Assembly (NCBI GenBank): GCA_905612485.1
Contig: CAJQSE010000010.1
Coordinates: forward strand, 1-54,868
Direction of reading: 5' to 3'
Source: an uncultured Candidatus Nitrosopumilus sp.
GTDB lineage: Archaea; Thermoproteota; Nitrososphaeria; Nitrososphaerales; Nitrosopumilaceae
DNA: 54,868 nt
The translations under genes were made by a program, and so were the position numbers. The notes under the pieces are model-generated. The model was not told the DNA's origin and ran no database searches. It worked only from the letters and a program-made list of their open reading frames with translations. The stretch's first letter is position 1, and every line of letters starts with the position of its first letter. Shown here one piece after another: positions 29,830 through 39,986 of the stretch.

Positions 29830-32386
29830 ATGCAAGTCAAAGTAGCACAAGTAGAAAAAATAGAAACAATGCTTCCATCCATGTTAGTATCTGCAACATA
29901 TGACGGGGTAAGTAAATCAGCGGTTCTAAAATTTTATGAACCGACAGCACAAAAATTATTTTTGTGGAAAGATGAAATAGGGCACAAACCATATTGTTAC
30001 TCAAAATTATCTCCAGACGAATTAGATTTTTTGCAGGAGAGAGAAGACGTTTTAGAAATTAAGACAGTTAAGAAATATGATTTAATCAAAGATAAAGAAA
30101 TTGAGGTATCAAAGATAACAGTAGACAATCCACTTTCAATTGGAGGAAATTATGGAGATAGTATAAAAAATCAAATTGAAACATGGGAATCAGATATCAA
30201 ATATTATGAAACATACTTGTATGATAGAAAATTAATTGTTGGAAAATATTATGAAATAACAGATGGTTTACTCAAACCACACAACATGGAAATCTCAGAT
30301 GAAGTTAAACTTGCACTAAAGAGTTTGTTGTGGGATAAAGTAGATAGCAAAAGCATGATAGATGCAGAAGAGTTTAAAGAATTTATTTCAGAGTGGGCAG
30401 ATTTACTTAATCAACCAATTCCAAAAATAAAAAGATTAAGTGTAGATATTGAAGTTGAATTTGATCCAGGGAGATTCCCAGATCCCAAACTTGCTGAAAA
30501 AAGAATTACGGCAATAGGACTGAAAGGGACTGATGATTTTGATCAAATTTTTGTGCTCAAAACAGAAGGGACTGAGAAGGGGCATAACGAATTAAATGAA
30601 AATATCAAAGTCACTTTCTATGATTTAGATAAAGAAAAAGAAATGATTGCAGATGCATTCAAAATAATTGAAGAATTTCCATTTGTACTCACATACAACG
30701 GGGATGAATTTGATTTACCATATTTGTATAATAGAGCAGAACGATTAGGAATTTCAAATCAAGATAATCCGTTATACATGATGAGAGATTCTGCCACCCT
30801 AAAACATGGAGTTCACATTGATTTGTATAGAACATTATCAAATCGCTCATTTCAAATATATGCATTCAGTCAATCATATACAGATTTTTCTTTAAACAGT
30901 GTATCAAAAGCACTGTTAGGAAAAGAAAAAATTGATTATGGTTTAGAGTTTGACAAGTTATCACTTTACCAAACTGCAAATTATTGTTACAATGATGCAC
31001 AATTAACATATGAACTTACAAGTTTCAACAGCGACTTGTTGATGAATTTACTTGTAATTATTGCAAGAATTGGAAGAATGCCAATTGATGATATTGCAAG
31101 AGTAGGAGTATCTCAATGGATTAGAAGTTTGATGTATTACGAACATAGAAAAAGAAATGCACTCATTCCAAAAAGAGAAGAATTGCAAAAAAGATCAGAA
31201 GGGGTTATGTCTGATGCAGTGATTAAAGATAAAAAATATCGAGGCGGTTTAGTTATTGAACCAAAACAAGGAATTCATTTTAATGTAGTTGTAATGGATT
31301 TTGCAAGTCTATATCCAAGCATAATTAAAGTTAGAAATTTATCTTATGAAACAGTTAGATGTTCTCATGAAGAATGTAAAAAAAATACAATTCCTCAAAC
31401 AAATCATTGGGCATGTTCTAAAAAAAATGGATTAACTGCATTAATCATCGGATCATTACGAGACTTGAGAGTAAATTATTACAAAAGTCTCTCTAAAAAA
31501 GAGACGTTAACTGACGAACAAAGAGAACAATACACAGTTGTCAGTCAGGCACTTAAGGTAATTTTGAATGCTAGTTATGGCGTAATGGGTGCAGAGATAT
31601 TTCCACTATATTTTCTCCCAGTAGCAGAAGCAACAACTGCAGTGGGCAGACACACAATTTTAGAAACAATCAAAAAGTGTGAAGACATAGAGATTGAAGT
31701 TCTATATGGAGATACAGATTCATTATTTATTAAAAATCCTACACAAGAACAAATTCAAAAAGTAATTGAACAAGCTAAAATTGATCACGGTGTAGATTTA
31801 GAAATTGACAAGACATACAGATATTGTGTACTAAGTAACAGAAAGAAAAATTATTTGGGAGTAACAAATTCTGGAAAAGTGGATGTAAAAGGCCTTACTG
31901 GAAAAAAATCTCACACTCCTGCATTTATTAAAAAATTATTTTTTGAATTAGTAGATGTTCTATCTGAAGTTCAAACAATGGAAGATTTTGTAAAAGCAAA
32001 AAAACAAATTTCTGAAAAAATTTCAGCATGTGGTAAAAAATTAGAAGCAAAAGAAATTCCTTTAGAAGATTTAACATTTAATGTGATGTTAAGTAAAGCA
32101 CCATCAGAATATACAAAAACAATACCACAGCACATCAGGGCAGCAAAACAATTAGAGGGAATGAGAGAAATAAAAAAAAGGAGACAAAATTTCATTCATT
32201 AAGATACTAAACAAGCCAGGAGTAAAACCAGTTGAATTGGCAAAAAAAGAAGAAATTGATTCCAAAAAATACATGGAATTTTTAGAATCAACATTAGAGC
32301 AAATAACATCATCAATGGATTTAGATTTTGATGTAATGCTTGGAAAACCAAAACAAACAGGATTGGACGAATTCTTTTGGAGTTGA
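29830..32386 (+). CDS. polB: Family B DNA polymerase, frameshifted near the 3' end
   Basis: The first 790 codons encode the exonuclease motif DIE (near 206), motif A MDFASLYPSII, motif B KVILNASYGVMG and motif C YGDTDSLFI. Stop TAA at 32200-32202 ends this frame. The family-like sequence continues in another frame (GDKISFIKILNKPGVKPVELAKK...) to TGA 32384-32386. The break is at an A8 run, 32172-32179; removing one A restores an 851-residue protein of normal length. The detached tail ends QTGLDEFFWS, a PCNA-binding PIP box. Most likely a sequencing indel; a real or slippage-corrected frameshift is possible. Confidence 0.88.
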
Positions 32387-32393
32387 TGGGATA

Positions 32394-32675
32394 ATGGAAG
32401 TTGACGGAGTACTATTAACAATTCTTGGGACATTGGCAGGAATTTTAATTCTAACTGGATGGGTTGAGCAGGTCTACAAAGGCTATAAAACCAAAAGTAT
32501 GAAAGACATTTCTAAATTTTTAATGATATTTATCGCAGCAGGATCAACATTATGGCTAGTTTACGGATCAATTGTATCAGATGTATTTATCATAGGCACA
32601 AACATTGCAGGACTAATTTTAATGATTATTGTTTCAGCAATGAAAAGAAGATATCAAAATGTAGTTAATGTATAA
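32394..32675 (+). CDS. SemiSWEET/PQ-loop-like membrane protein
   Basis: The 93-residue product has three transmembrane helices with the pattern of SemiSWEET/MtN3 proteins: ILGTLAGILILTGWVEQVYKGYKTKSMKDIS, then FLMIFIAAGSTLWLVYG and a third helix. Dimers of such proteins transport sugars or other small solutes. An upstream ATG at 32340 lies inside the polB tail; 32394 gives the family's usual length. Confidence 0.8.
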   Translation: MEVDGVLLTILGTLAGILILTGWVEQVYKGYKTKSMKDISKFLMIFIAAGSTLWLVYGSIVSDVFIIGTNIAGLILMIIVSAMKRRYQNVVNV

Positions 32676-32722
32676 TAAATTCAACCAAGAATTAAATACG
32701 ATATAAAAAAATCCAAACAAAG

Positions 32723-33379
32723 ATGTTTGTAATTAATTGTAAAAACTATGAAGAAATATCAGGTGATAAAATTATCAAATTTATAAAAATTGCAGAACAA
32801 GTTTCTAAAAAATATAAAATTAAAATTGCCATATCACCACCACAACATCTAATGGGATTAGTTGCAAATAGTTCAATTTCAATCTTATCTCAACACATAG
32901 ATGATTCAAAAATTGGAAGTACTACAGGATTCATAGTTCCAGAATTATTAAAAAAATCAAAAGTTAAAGGATCATTAATCAATCATAGTGAACATAGGAT
33001 ATCAAACAAAGAAATTGAAAAATTGGTTTTAAAATTAAAAGAATTAAAGATGATTTCAATAGTTTGTGTAAAAGATATTGCAGAAGTTAAAAAATATGTT
33101 AAACTTAATCCAAATTTTATTGCAATAGAACCACCAGAGTTAATTGGTTCAGGAAAGGCAATATCTAAAGAAAAACCAGAATTAATTGCAAAAGCTGCAA
33201 GCATAATTAATAATTCAAAAAATAAAACAGAATTACTTTGTGGTGCAGGGATTGTATCAGGTGAGGATGTATCAAAAGCAATTGAGTTAGGATCAAAAGG
33301 AATTCTTGTTGCAAGTGGAATAATTAAAGCAAAAAATTGGAATAAAATAATTTCTGAATTTGCAAAGGCATTAGTTTAA
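32723..33379 (+). CDS. tpiA: Triosephosphate isomerase
   Basis: This 218-residue TIM-barrel enzyme is short, as is typical of archaea. Catalytic residues are visible: NCKNY (Asn5, Lys7), NHSEHR (electrophilic His near 92) and IEPPELIGSG (catalytic Glu near 136), followed by the phosphate-binding GAGI and ASGII loops. It interconverts dihydroxyacetone phosphate and glyceraldehyde 3-phosphate. pyruvate phosphate dikinase follows 27 bp downstream. Confidence 0.93.
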   Translation: MFVINCKNYEEISGDKIIKFIKIAEQVSKKYKIKIAISPPQHLMGLVANSSISILSQHIDDSKIGSTTGFIVPELLKKSKVKGSLINHSEHRISNKEIEKLVLKLKELKMISIVCVKDIAEVKKYVKLNPNFIAIEPPELIGSGKAISKEKPELIAKAASIINNSKNKTELLCGAGIVSGEDVSKAIELGSKGILVASGIIKAKNWNKIISEFAKALV

Positions 33380-33406
33380 AAAGCCAAAAAATTTACAAAT
33401 TTTTGT

Positions 33407-36076
33407 ATGGTAAAAAACAAGCCAGTTTATGCATTTGAAGAGGCAGATAGTAAAAAAAGAATACTGTTAGGCGGAAAAGGTGCAGGTTTAAGTGAAATGA
33501 CTCGATTAAAACTACCAGTACCACCAGGATTTACAATTACAACTGAAGTTTGTAACAAGTATTATGATAACAATAAAAAACTTCCAAAAGATGTGATGTC
33601 AGCAGTGATGAAAAACATTGCAAAAATGGAAAAAAAGACAGGTAAAAAATGGAATTCAACAAAAAACCCATTACTAGTTTCAGTTCGTTCAGGTGCAGCA
33701 ATATCAATGCCAGGAATGATGGATACAATTTTGAATTTAGGATTAAATGAAAAAACAGTAGAGGGGTTTGCGGAGCAGACAAAAAATCCACGATTTTCAT
33801 GGGATTCTTACAGGAGATTTATTCAATTATTTGGAAAAGTAGTGTTTGGGGTAAATGATGAAAAATTTGATCATGTGTTAGGTGCTGCAAAAGAAAAACA
33901 AGGGGTTACAGATGACAGTAAACTAAACGTGGAATCACTAAAAATAATTGTATCAAAATATAAAAAAATCTGTGAAGAACATACAAAAAGAAAATTCCCA
34001 GATACACCGGATGAACAATTGGTATTATCAATTGAAGCAGTTTTTAAAAGTTGGATGGGAGAAAGAGCAATAGTTTATCGTGAAAAAAATAACATTACAA
34101 AAGATATTGCAAATGGAACTGCAGTAAATATAGTTACAATGGTATTTGGCAATATGGGTGATGATAGTGCAACTGGAGTTGTTTTTACAAGAAATGGTCA
34201 TAATGGTAAAAAAGAGATGGAAGGAGAATATCTGATTAATGCTCAAGGAGAAGATGTTGTTGCAGGAGTAAGAACAGGAATGAGTATTGAATTATTAAAA
34301 AAAGATATGCCAAAGTCATATAAAGAATTAAGTAATGCATGTGCAAAATTAGAAAAGCATTTCAGAGAACCACAGGATATAGAATTTACAATAGAACAAG
34401 GAACATTTTACTTGTTACAAACAAGAACTGCAAAGATGAGTGCAGGTGCACTAGTAAAAACATCAGTAGATATGGTTAAAGAAAAATTAATTGATAAAAA
34501 TAAAGCACTTACAAGAATTCCTGCACAGCAATTAGAGGCATTGTTACATAGAACAATGGATGAATCTAAAATTAAAGATTTTAAACAACTGGCAAAAGGA
34601 ATTGCAGCATCTCCGGGAGCTGCAAGTGGAATAGTGATATTTGATGTAAAAAAAGCAATAGAATTAGGGGATGCAGGTAAAAAAGTCATACTAGTAAGAA
34701 AAGAAACAAAACCAGAAGATGTGCCTGCCTTCTTTTCATCAGAAGGAATTTTGACAAGTTTAGGAGGAAAATCATCTCATGCAGCAATTGTTTCAAGAGG
34801 AATGGGAAAACCATGCATAGTAGGATGTCCAGAATTAAAAATTGATTATGATAACAACATAGGTACTGCAAACGGAATAACAATCAAAGAAGGCGAGACA
34901 ATCACCATTGATGGGAGTGAAGGAACTGTCTTTATTGGAGAAATTCCAACTGTAGAGCCAAAAGTAACAAAAGACTTTGAACAAATTTTGGAATGGGCAC
35001 AAAAAATAAAAACACTTGGAATTAGAGCAAATGCAGATACTCCAGAAATGGCAAAACTTGCAAGAAAGTTTGGAGCTCAAGGAATCGGGTTATGTAGAAC
35101 AGAAAGAATGTTCAATGGCAGTGATAGAATTAACTTATTTGTAGAAATGATCATGGCTGAAAATATTGAAGAGCGAAGTAAAATATTGAAGAAGCTTGGT
35201 CAATTACAAAAAAGTGACTTTATTGAAATTCTAAAAGCAATGGAAGGGTATGAAGTTACAATTAGACTTTTAGATCCACCACTACATGAATTTTTACCTA
35301 ATCCAGAAGAATTGGTTGAAAAAATTCAAAAATTAAAAGCAAATGGAAAGACAAACGAAGTTGATAAAGCAAAAATTGTACTAAAGAGAGCAAGAGAACT
35401 TGCAGAAATTAATCCAATGATGGGACATAGAGGGGTAAGAGTAGGGATCACATATCCAGAAATTTATGAAATGCAAATTAGAGCAGTGTTTGAAGCATTA
35501 GTTGAATTAACAAAGAAAAAAGTCAAAGCACATCCACAAATTATGATACCACAAATTAGTAGTATTGCAGAATTAAATCACATAAAGAAAATATATGATA
35601 TTATTAAAAAAGAAACAGAAACAAAATACAAGATGAAATTAAAAATAAACTTTGGAACTATGATTGAAGTTGTAAGAGCTGCATTAACTGCAAATGAACT
35701 TGCAAAGACAGCGGAATTCTTTAGTTTCGGTACTAACGATTTAACTCAAGGAACATTTAGTTTTAGTAGAGAAGATGTTGAAGGTAAATTCTTACCAGAA
35801 TATATGGAAAAAGAATTACTAGAAAGAAATCCATTTCAATCAATTGATGTTAATGGTGTAGGTAGTTTAATTAAAATCGGTATTTCAGCAGGTAGAGGAA
35901 TTAGAGCAAATATGGAAATAGGAATATGCGGAGAACATGGAGGGGATCCAAGTTCAATTAAATTCTGTCACGGGGAAGGACTAAGTTACGTTAGTGCATC
36001 ACCACATAGAATCCCTATTGCAATAGTTGCAGCAGCCCAAGCAGCAATTGAACAAACAAAAAGAAAGAAAAAATAA
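33407..36076 (+). CDS. ppdK: Pyruvate, phosphate dikinase
   Basis: This 889-residue enzyme has all three domains: nucleotide-binding (GGKGAGLSEM near the start, SVRSGAAISMPGMMDTILNLG), the phospho-His domain (GGKSSHAAIVSRGMGKPC) and the PEP/pyruvate barrel (CRTERMF, MIEVVRAAL, SFGTNDLTQ, CGEHGGDP). It interconverts pyruvate + ATP + Pi and PEP + AMP + PPi and feeds gluconeogenesis in autotrophic thaumarchaea. Full length. Confidence 0.95.
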   Translation: MVKNKPVYAFEEADSKKRILLGGKGAGLSEMTRLKLPVPPGFTITTEVCNKYYDNNKKLPKDVMSAVMKNIAKMEKKTGKKWNSTKNPLLVSVRSGAAISMPGMMDTILNLGLNEKTVEGFAEQTKNPRFSWDSYRRFIQLFGKVVFGVNDEKFDHVLGAAKEKQGVTDDSKLNVESLKIIVSKYKKICEEHTKRKFPDTPDEQLVLSIEAVFKSWMGERAIVYREKNNITKDIANGTAVNIVTMVFGNMGDDSATGVVFTRNGHNGKKEMEGEYLINAQGEDVVAGVRTGMSIELLKKDMPKSYKELSNACAKLEKHFREPQDIEFTIEQGTFYLLQTRTAKMSAGALVKTSVDMVKEKLIDKNKALTRIPAQQLEALLHRTMDESKIKDFKQLAKGIAASPGAASGIVIFDVKKAIELGDAGKKVILVRKETKPEDVPAFFSSEGILTSLGGKSSHAAIVSRGMGKPCIVGCPELKIDYDNNIGTANGITIKEGETITIDGSEGTVFIGEIPTVEPKVTKDFEQILEWAQKIKTLGIRANADTPEMAKLARKFGAQGIGLCRTERMFNGSDRINLFVEMIMAENIEERSKILKKLGQLQKSDFIEILKAMEGYEVTIRLLDPPLHEFLPNPEELVEKIQKLKANGKTNEVDKAKIVLKRARELAEINPMMGHRGVRVGITYPEIYEMQIRAVFEALVELTKKKVKAHPQIMIPQISSIAELNHIKKIYDIIKKETETKYKMKLKINFGTMIEVVRAALTANELAKTAEFFSFGTNDLTQGTFSFSREDVEGKFLPEYMEKELLERNPFQSIDVNGVGSLIKIGISAGRGIRANMEIGICGEHGGDPSSIKFCHGEGLSYVSASPHRIPIAIVAAAQAAIEQTKRKKK

Positions 36077-36113
36077 TACAACTTAAAGCCAAATAAATTT
36101 TATACTAATTGAG

Positions 36114-36671
36114 TTGCTTCCAAGAATTGATTCCATAAAACAAATTAGGCTAAAAATTGGGATTACTCAAAAAAAACTTGCAGAACTGGTTGGAGTTAGT
36201 ACGTCAATGATTAACCAAATAGAATCAGGTAGAAGTCAACCAAGTTACGATACAGCAAAAAAAATATTTGAAAGTCTTGCAAAACAGGAAGGGGAATCTT
36301 CATCCCACACAGTAGGGGATTTCTGTAGTAAAGATATCATAAAATTGAAACCTTCAAACACATTACATGATGCAATTAAAAAGATGCACGAATTGTCAAT
36401 TAGTCAAATACCTGTTTTTAATAATTCAGAGGTTGTAGGTGTTATATCAGAAGATGGAATTGTAAAACATTTAGCAGATATAGGAGAATCAGAATTAAAA
36501 AAATCAAAACTTGCAGATACAATGGATTCAGTTCCACCAATTGTAGATTGGGATACACCCGCAAATGTATTAGTACCGTTGATCAGATATTCAAAATGTA
36601 TTTTAGTTTCAAAAAAATTAAAAATTGTTGGAATCATTACAGCTTCAGATACATTAAAGATGATGGAATAA
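36114..36671 (+). CDS. HTH-CBS pair transcriptional regulator
   Basis: This 185-residue protein has an N-terminal XRE-type HTH (GITQKKLAELVGVSTSMINQIESGRSQPSYDTAKKIFE) and two CBS motifs (about 70-120 and 130-185). CBS pairs bind adenine nucleotides or S-adenosylmethionine, so this may sense energy state. TTG start. Lying 38 bp after ppdK, it could regulate that gene; this is inference from position. Confidence 0.82.
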   Translation: MLPRIDSIKQIRLKIGITQKKLAELVGVSTSMINQIESGRSQPSYDTAKKIFESLAKQEGESSSHTVGDFCSKDIIKLKPSNTLHDAIKKMHELSISQIPVFNNSEVVGVISEDGIVKHLADIGESELKKSKLADTMDSVPPIVDWDTPANVLVPLIRYSKCILVSKKLKIVGIITASDTLKMME

Positions 36672-36782
36672 AATTAGAATGAATTAATTTAAGAAATTAA
36701 TTAAAAAAAGATTATACAAATAAAAAAATTAGGAGTGTCTAATTTTAACAGCATTTAATACAATTAAAAAATAAAAAAATCT

Positions 36783-37061
36783 ATGAATCCGTGGGCTAAA
36801 TTTTGGAATTGGTATGAAAATAAAATACTAGGAAGTATTATGATTATTGCAGTAATACAATTTATTCAAATACCACATATGATATGGAATGCAGACATTA
36901 TGCTTGAAGCAGGGATTGTTTCAAGAATTCATCCAGTAATTGATTGGTTCCTATACGGCGTAGATTTAATTGAAATCATTTCAATTATCAATGTTGGAAT
37001 GATTATGTTTAGTTTAATTAAAAAAAGACGTGCAGATAAAAAACAATCTAAAAATACCTAA
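36783..37061 (+). CDS. Two-helix membrane protein
   Basis: This 92-residue protein has two hydrophobic segments (about 17-32 and 60-78) between an aromatic N-terminus (WAKFWNWYENK) and a lysine-rich tail. No family is recognised. It overlaps the end of the convergent mscS gene by 4 bp. Confidence 0.55.
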   Translation: MNPWAKFWNWYENKILGSIMIIAVIQFIQIPHMIWNADIMLEAGIVSRIHPVIDWFLYGVDLIEIISIINVGMIMFSLIKKRRADKKQSKNT

Positions 37062-37882
37062 TCCTTTCCATTCCAAATTACTCTTTGTGGGAAAGGAATT
37101 TCAATTCCAGATTTATCAAGAGCACGTTTAAGAGTAGTTAGAAGGATGGGTTGAGCTTGACTCCAATCATCTCTAGGATGCCAAACAAACACATGAATAT
37201 TTACACTAGAATCACCTAATTCTTCTGTCCGAAATTCAGGTTCAGGGATTTGGAGTACAAAAGGCATTGTTTGTAAAATCTCATTTTTCATTACGAGTAT
37301 TGCATTATCTATGTCAGATTCATATGAAATTCCAACAATTACATCTGCACGTCTAACAGTTGAAAGAGTTAATGAACGAATGTTAGATGTAAAGAATTTT
37401 TCATTTGGAATTCTAGTTACAGTTCCATCAAATCTTAGAACTTTACTGGAAAAGGTTCCAATATCTAAAAGAGTTCCAGTAATGCCCATATCAGGAAGTT
37501 CGATAGTATCACCATGTTTTGCAGGTTTTTCAACAATCAAAAAAAGTCCAGAAATTAAATTTGAAACAACTGATTGGGTTGCAAATCCAATCACTACAGC
37601 AAATATTCCACCAGCAACCATTATTCCAGATAAATCAATTCCCTGACTTGAAGTGAATCCTAAAAATGTAATTATTAAAATTCCAAAATAAATTAATTTA
37701 CTAATATTTTTTGCTGTATCTTTAGGTAATGAAGGAGCATAATATTTGTGGAATAACAATTTTGTAATTTTTGCAATAATTACACCACCAGCCATTATAA
37801 TACCACCAATCAATAAAGATAGAGCAGTTAATTCACCAACAATTTGCATTTCAGATAAACTCTGAAGAATTTCTACAACCAT
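37058..37882 (-). CDS. mscS: MscS-family mechanosensitive channel
   Basis: This 274-residue protein has three transmembrane helices and the MscS core: GGIFAVVIGFATQSVVSNLISGLFLIVEKPAKHGDTIEL, then IPNEKFFTSNIRS and the C-terminal cage region. It would open on membrane tension to release solutes after osmotic downshock. Its ATG overlaps the stop of the upstream DUF432 gene by 1 bp, so both are cotranslated. Confidence 0.9.
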   Translation of the reverse strand: MVVEILQSLSEMQIVGELTALSLLIGGIIMAGGVIIAKITKLLFHKYYAPSLPKDTAKNISKLIYFGILIITFLGFTSSQGIDLSGIMVAGGIFAVVIGFATQSVVSNLISGLFLIVEKPAKHGDTIELPDMGITGTLLDIGTFSSKVLRFDGTVTRIPNEKFFTSNIRSLTLSTVRRADVIVGISYESDIDNAILVMKNEILQTMPFVLQIPEPEFRTEELGDSSVNIHVFVWHPRDDWSQAQPILLTTLKRALDKSGIEIPFPQRVIWNGKD

Positions 37883-38643
37883 TATTCTAACTCCATCTCC
37901 ATATGGGTATTAGCAGTTTTATCTTCCCATGTAGGAGACATAGACCAATCAGTTTCAATAGAAGTAGTGTTAACATCAGCAATATTTACAGCTGCACGTT
38001 TTTTCATAGTGATTTTTATTCCATCAATAATTGTTTTAGAATCTTCATAATACAAAGTATTATCAGTTATTGGAAAGACAACTTTACTAATTGATTGACT
38101 AGAAGATAAATTATTTTCTAAAACAATTTGCATGACACCTTCAAAATAAGAATTAGAATCACTATAATCAGTAGCGGATGATACTTCTGCATATTTACAT
38201 AAAGTTCCAGTATCAGGTGAACCATACAAACCAAATCTAGAATTCAAAGAATTGCAAGTAATCCAATCAAGGGAATCATGAATTGAATCATGAATTAAAA
38301 AAATTCCTATTTCAATAGGACAATGAATAAAAATACTTGCAGCAGAATTTGCACTAAGGTGTATATTCTTATCAAATTTTAAGAAAATATGACTAGTACG
38401 TCGTGCAGGATGATTGAGTGGACGTATTGGTGCTAATTCAATTTTAAGATCATTGGATTGAACAGGAATAATTTTTTCAACGATTTTACCTTCAGAGTTC
38501 TTTCGAAAATAAGAAAAAGCATTATCACTTATTCTATGAAATTTAATGGAAGTGTTAGGAAGAAGTAATTCAAGATCATCTTTTAAATCATATATTCCAT
38601 AATTTGAAAAAATTGTTTCAGAATTATCACTCATTCTTTTCAT
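37882..38643 (-). CDS. DUF432 family protein
   Basis: This 253-residue soluble protein matches archaeal DUF432: an LAPIRPLNHPARRTSHIFLKF segment, IEIGIFLIHDS, then SRFGLYGSPDTGTLCKY. DUF432 genes are often coupled to mscS in archaea, as here (1-bp overlap), so it may modulate the channel. The function is not established. ATG at 38634 is an alternative start. Confidence 0.8.
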   Translation of the reverse strand: MKRMSDNSETIFSNYGIYDLKDDLELLLPNTSIKFHRISDNAFSYFRKNSEGKIVEKIIPVQSNDLKIELAPIRPLNHPARRTSHIFLKFDKNIHLSANSAASIFIHCPIEIGIFLIHDSIHDSLDWITCNSLNSRFGLYGSPDTGTLCKYAEVSSATDYSDSNSYFEGVMQIVLENNLSSSQSISKVVFPITDNTLYYEDSKTIIDGIKITMKKRAAVNIADVNTTSIETDWSMSPTWEDKTANTHMEMELE

Positions 38644-38732
38644 TTTATTATAGATAAATCTGTAATTTCACCCATTTTAACAACTTTCATTGTCAATGTC
38701 ATTAGAAATCATAGACAAAAAAAACGGAAAAA

Positions 38733-38933
38733 TTAACTTCTTGTTCTCTTTTTTATAGTTGCAATTTTCTTTGACGACCTAGATTCCTTTGTTTTTGAAG
38801 TTGATTTAGAAACTTTTCCTTCAGTTTTCATACTTTTTCCACTTCTTCTAGCAGCGCGAGATTGTTTTGCTCTTATTTTTTGTTCTTTCTTTGTCTTTTC
38901 TTTTTCTTTTTCAGTTAACTTTACTCGAACCAT
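38733..38933 (-). CDS. Small Lys/Ser-rich basic protein
   Basis: This 66-residue, highly basic protein (MVRVKLTEKEKEKTKKEQKIRAKQ then KSTSKTKESRSSKK) is probably disordered and nucleic-acid-associated. The frame is open to 39017 into the BtuF-like gene, but ATG 38933 excludes the unlikely hydrophobic leader. Low complexity limits the confidence. Confidence 0.55.
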   Translation of the reverse strand: MVRVKLTEKEKEKTKKEQKIRAKQSRAARRSGKSMKTEGKVSKSTSKTKESRSSKKIATIKKRTRS

Positions 38934-38970
38934 ATAAAATAGAGATATTTGATCATAGATAAAGTAATTT

Positions 38971-39894
38971 TTAACAAATATGGGAAAAAGATCCTTCAGA
39001 AACAGGCAAATTGGCAAATTTTTCAGATTGAATAATTTTTGCTAAAATTTCTAACCCTTCAACAGTCCGGATACTAGGCTTACTAAAGAAAGAATTTGCA
39101 TCTACAGCAAAAATTTGATTATTTTTTACAGCATTTAGAGAATTCCAAGTAGAATTTTTCTTTAAAATTGAATCATATTCAGAGATTGTACGTTTAGTGT
39201 CAAATCCACATGGCATTAAAATAATAATATCAGGATCAGAACTCATAAGTTCATTCATATCCATACGTCGAGAGTGCTCACCAGTTTTACTGATTAAATT
39301 AATCCCTCCAGCAAATTCAATCATTTCAGGAATCCAATGACCAGCAGTGAAAAAAGGTTCAATCCATTCTATTGCAAGAACTTTAGGTAAAATATTATTT
39401 TTTGAGTTTTTTATATTTTGAATTCTTTTTTCTAATCCATTCACAATTTCTAAGGCTTTTTGATCTTGCTGTAAAATATTTCCTAATTTTATGACAGACT
39501 GAATTATTTCATGGAGATTATGAGGATCCATAGAATATAATTCAGGTTTTTTTGGAAGAATTTCTAACGCATTTTTAATTTGAGTAGTATAAGCAGCACA
39601 AACCTCACAAGTTTCTTGAGATATAATTAAATCAGGATTTGCATCTCTAAGATTTTTTTCATTTAATTGAAAAATATCTTTTCCGTCTCTTAGCAGAGTA
39701 CAAGTCATAGTATTAATTTCATTACTAGTTAATTCATCAGAATTTATTACTGATGAAATTACTTGTGGTTTTAATTTTGCAGAATCAGGATATTTACATT
39801 CATGTGTGACTCCAAATAATTTATCCTCCACACCAAATTCATAAAGTAGTTCAGTTGCACTGGGTAAAAATGAAACAATTCTATCTATAACCAT
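38971..39894 (-). CDS. BtuF-like periplasmic-binding-fold protein without signal peptide
   Basis: This 307-residue protein has the class III substrate-binding fold of BtuF/FepB proteins: RIVSFLPSATELLYEFGVEDKLFGVTHECKYP, PDLIISQETCEVCA, then GHWIPEMIEFAGGIN and DPDIIILMPCGF. Such proteins deliver cobalamin or iron-chelates to ABC importers. There is no signal peptide or lipobox, and no permease or ATPase gene lies nearby, so it may act in the cytoplasm. A cobalamin link is attractive given the B12 proteins at 3-13 kb, but it is unproven. Confidence 0.78.
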   Translation of the reverse strand: MVIDRIVSFLPSATELLYEFGVEDKLFGVTHECKYPDSAKLKPQVISSVINSDELTSNEINTMTCTLLRDGKDIFQLNEKNLRDANPDLIISQETCEVCAAYTTQIKNALEILPKKPELYSMDPHNLHEIIQSVIKLGNILQQDQKALEIVNGLEKRIQNIKNSKNNILPKVLAIEWIEPFFTAGHWIPEMIEFAGGINLISKTGEHSRRMDMNELMSSDPDIIILMPCGFDTKRTISEYDSILKKNSTWNSLNAVKNNQIFAVDANSFFSKPSIRTVEGLEILAKIIQSEKFANLPVSEGSFSHIC

Positions 39895-39986
39895 ATGTTA
39901 GAATAAAGATTACAAACTTTAAAAATTATACAGATCTGTTTTTAAAATTAGTCAAGTTAATAGGCGCATTTTAGGCATAAATTACA

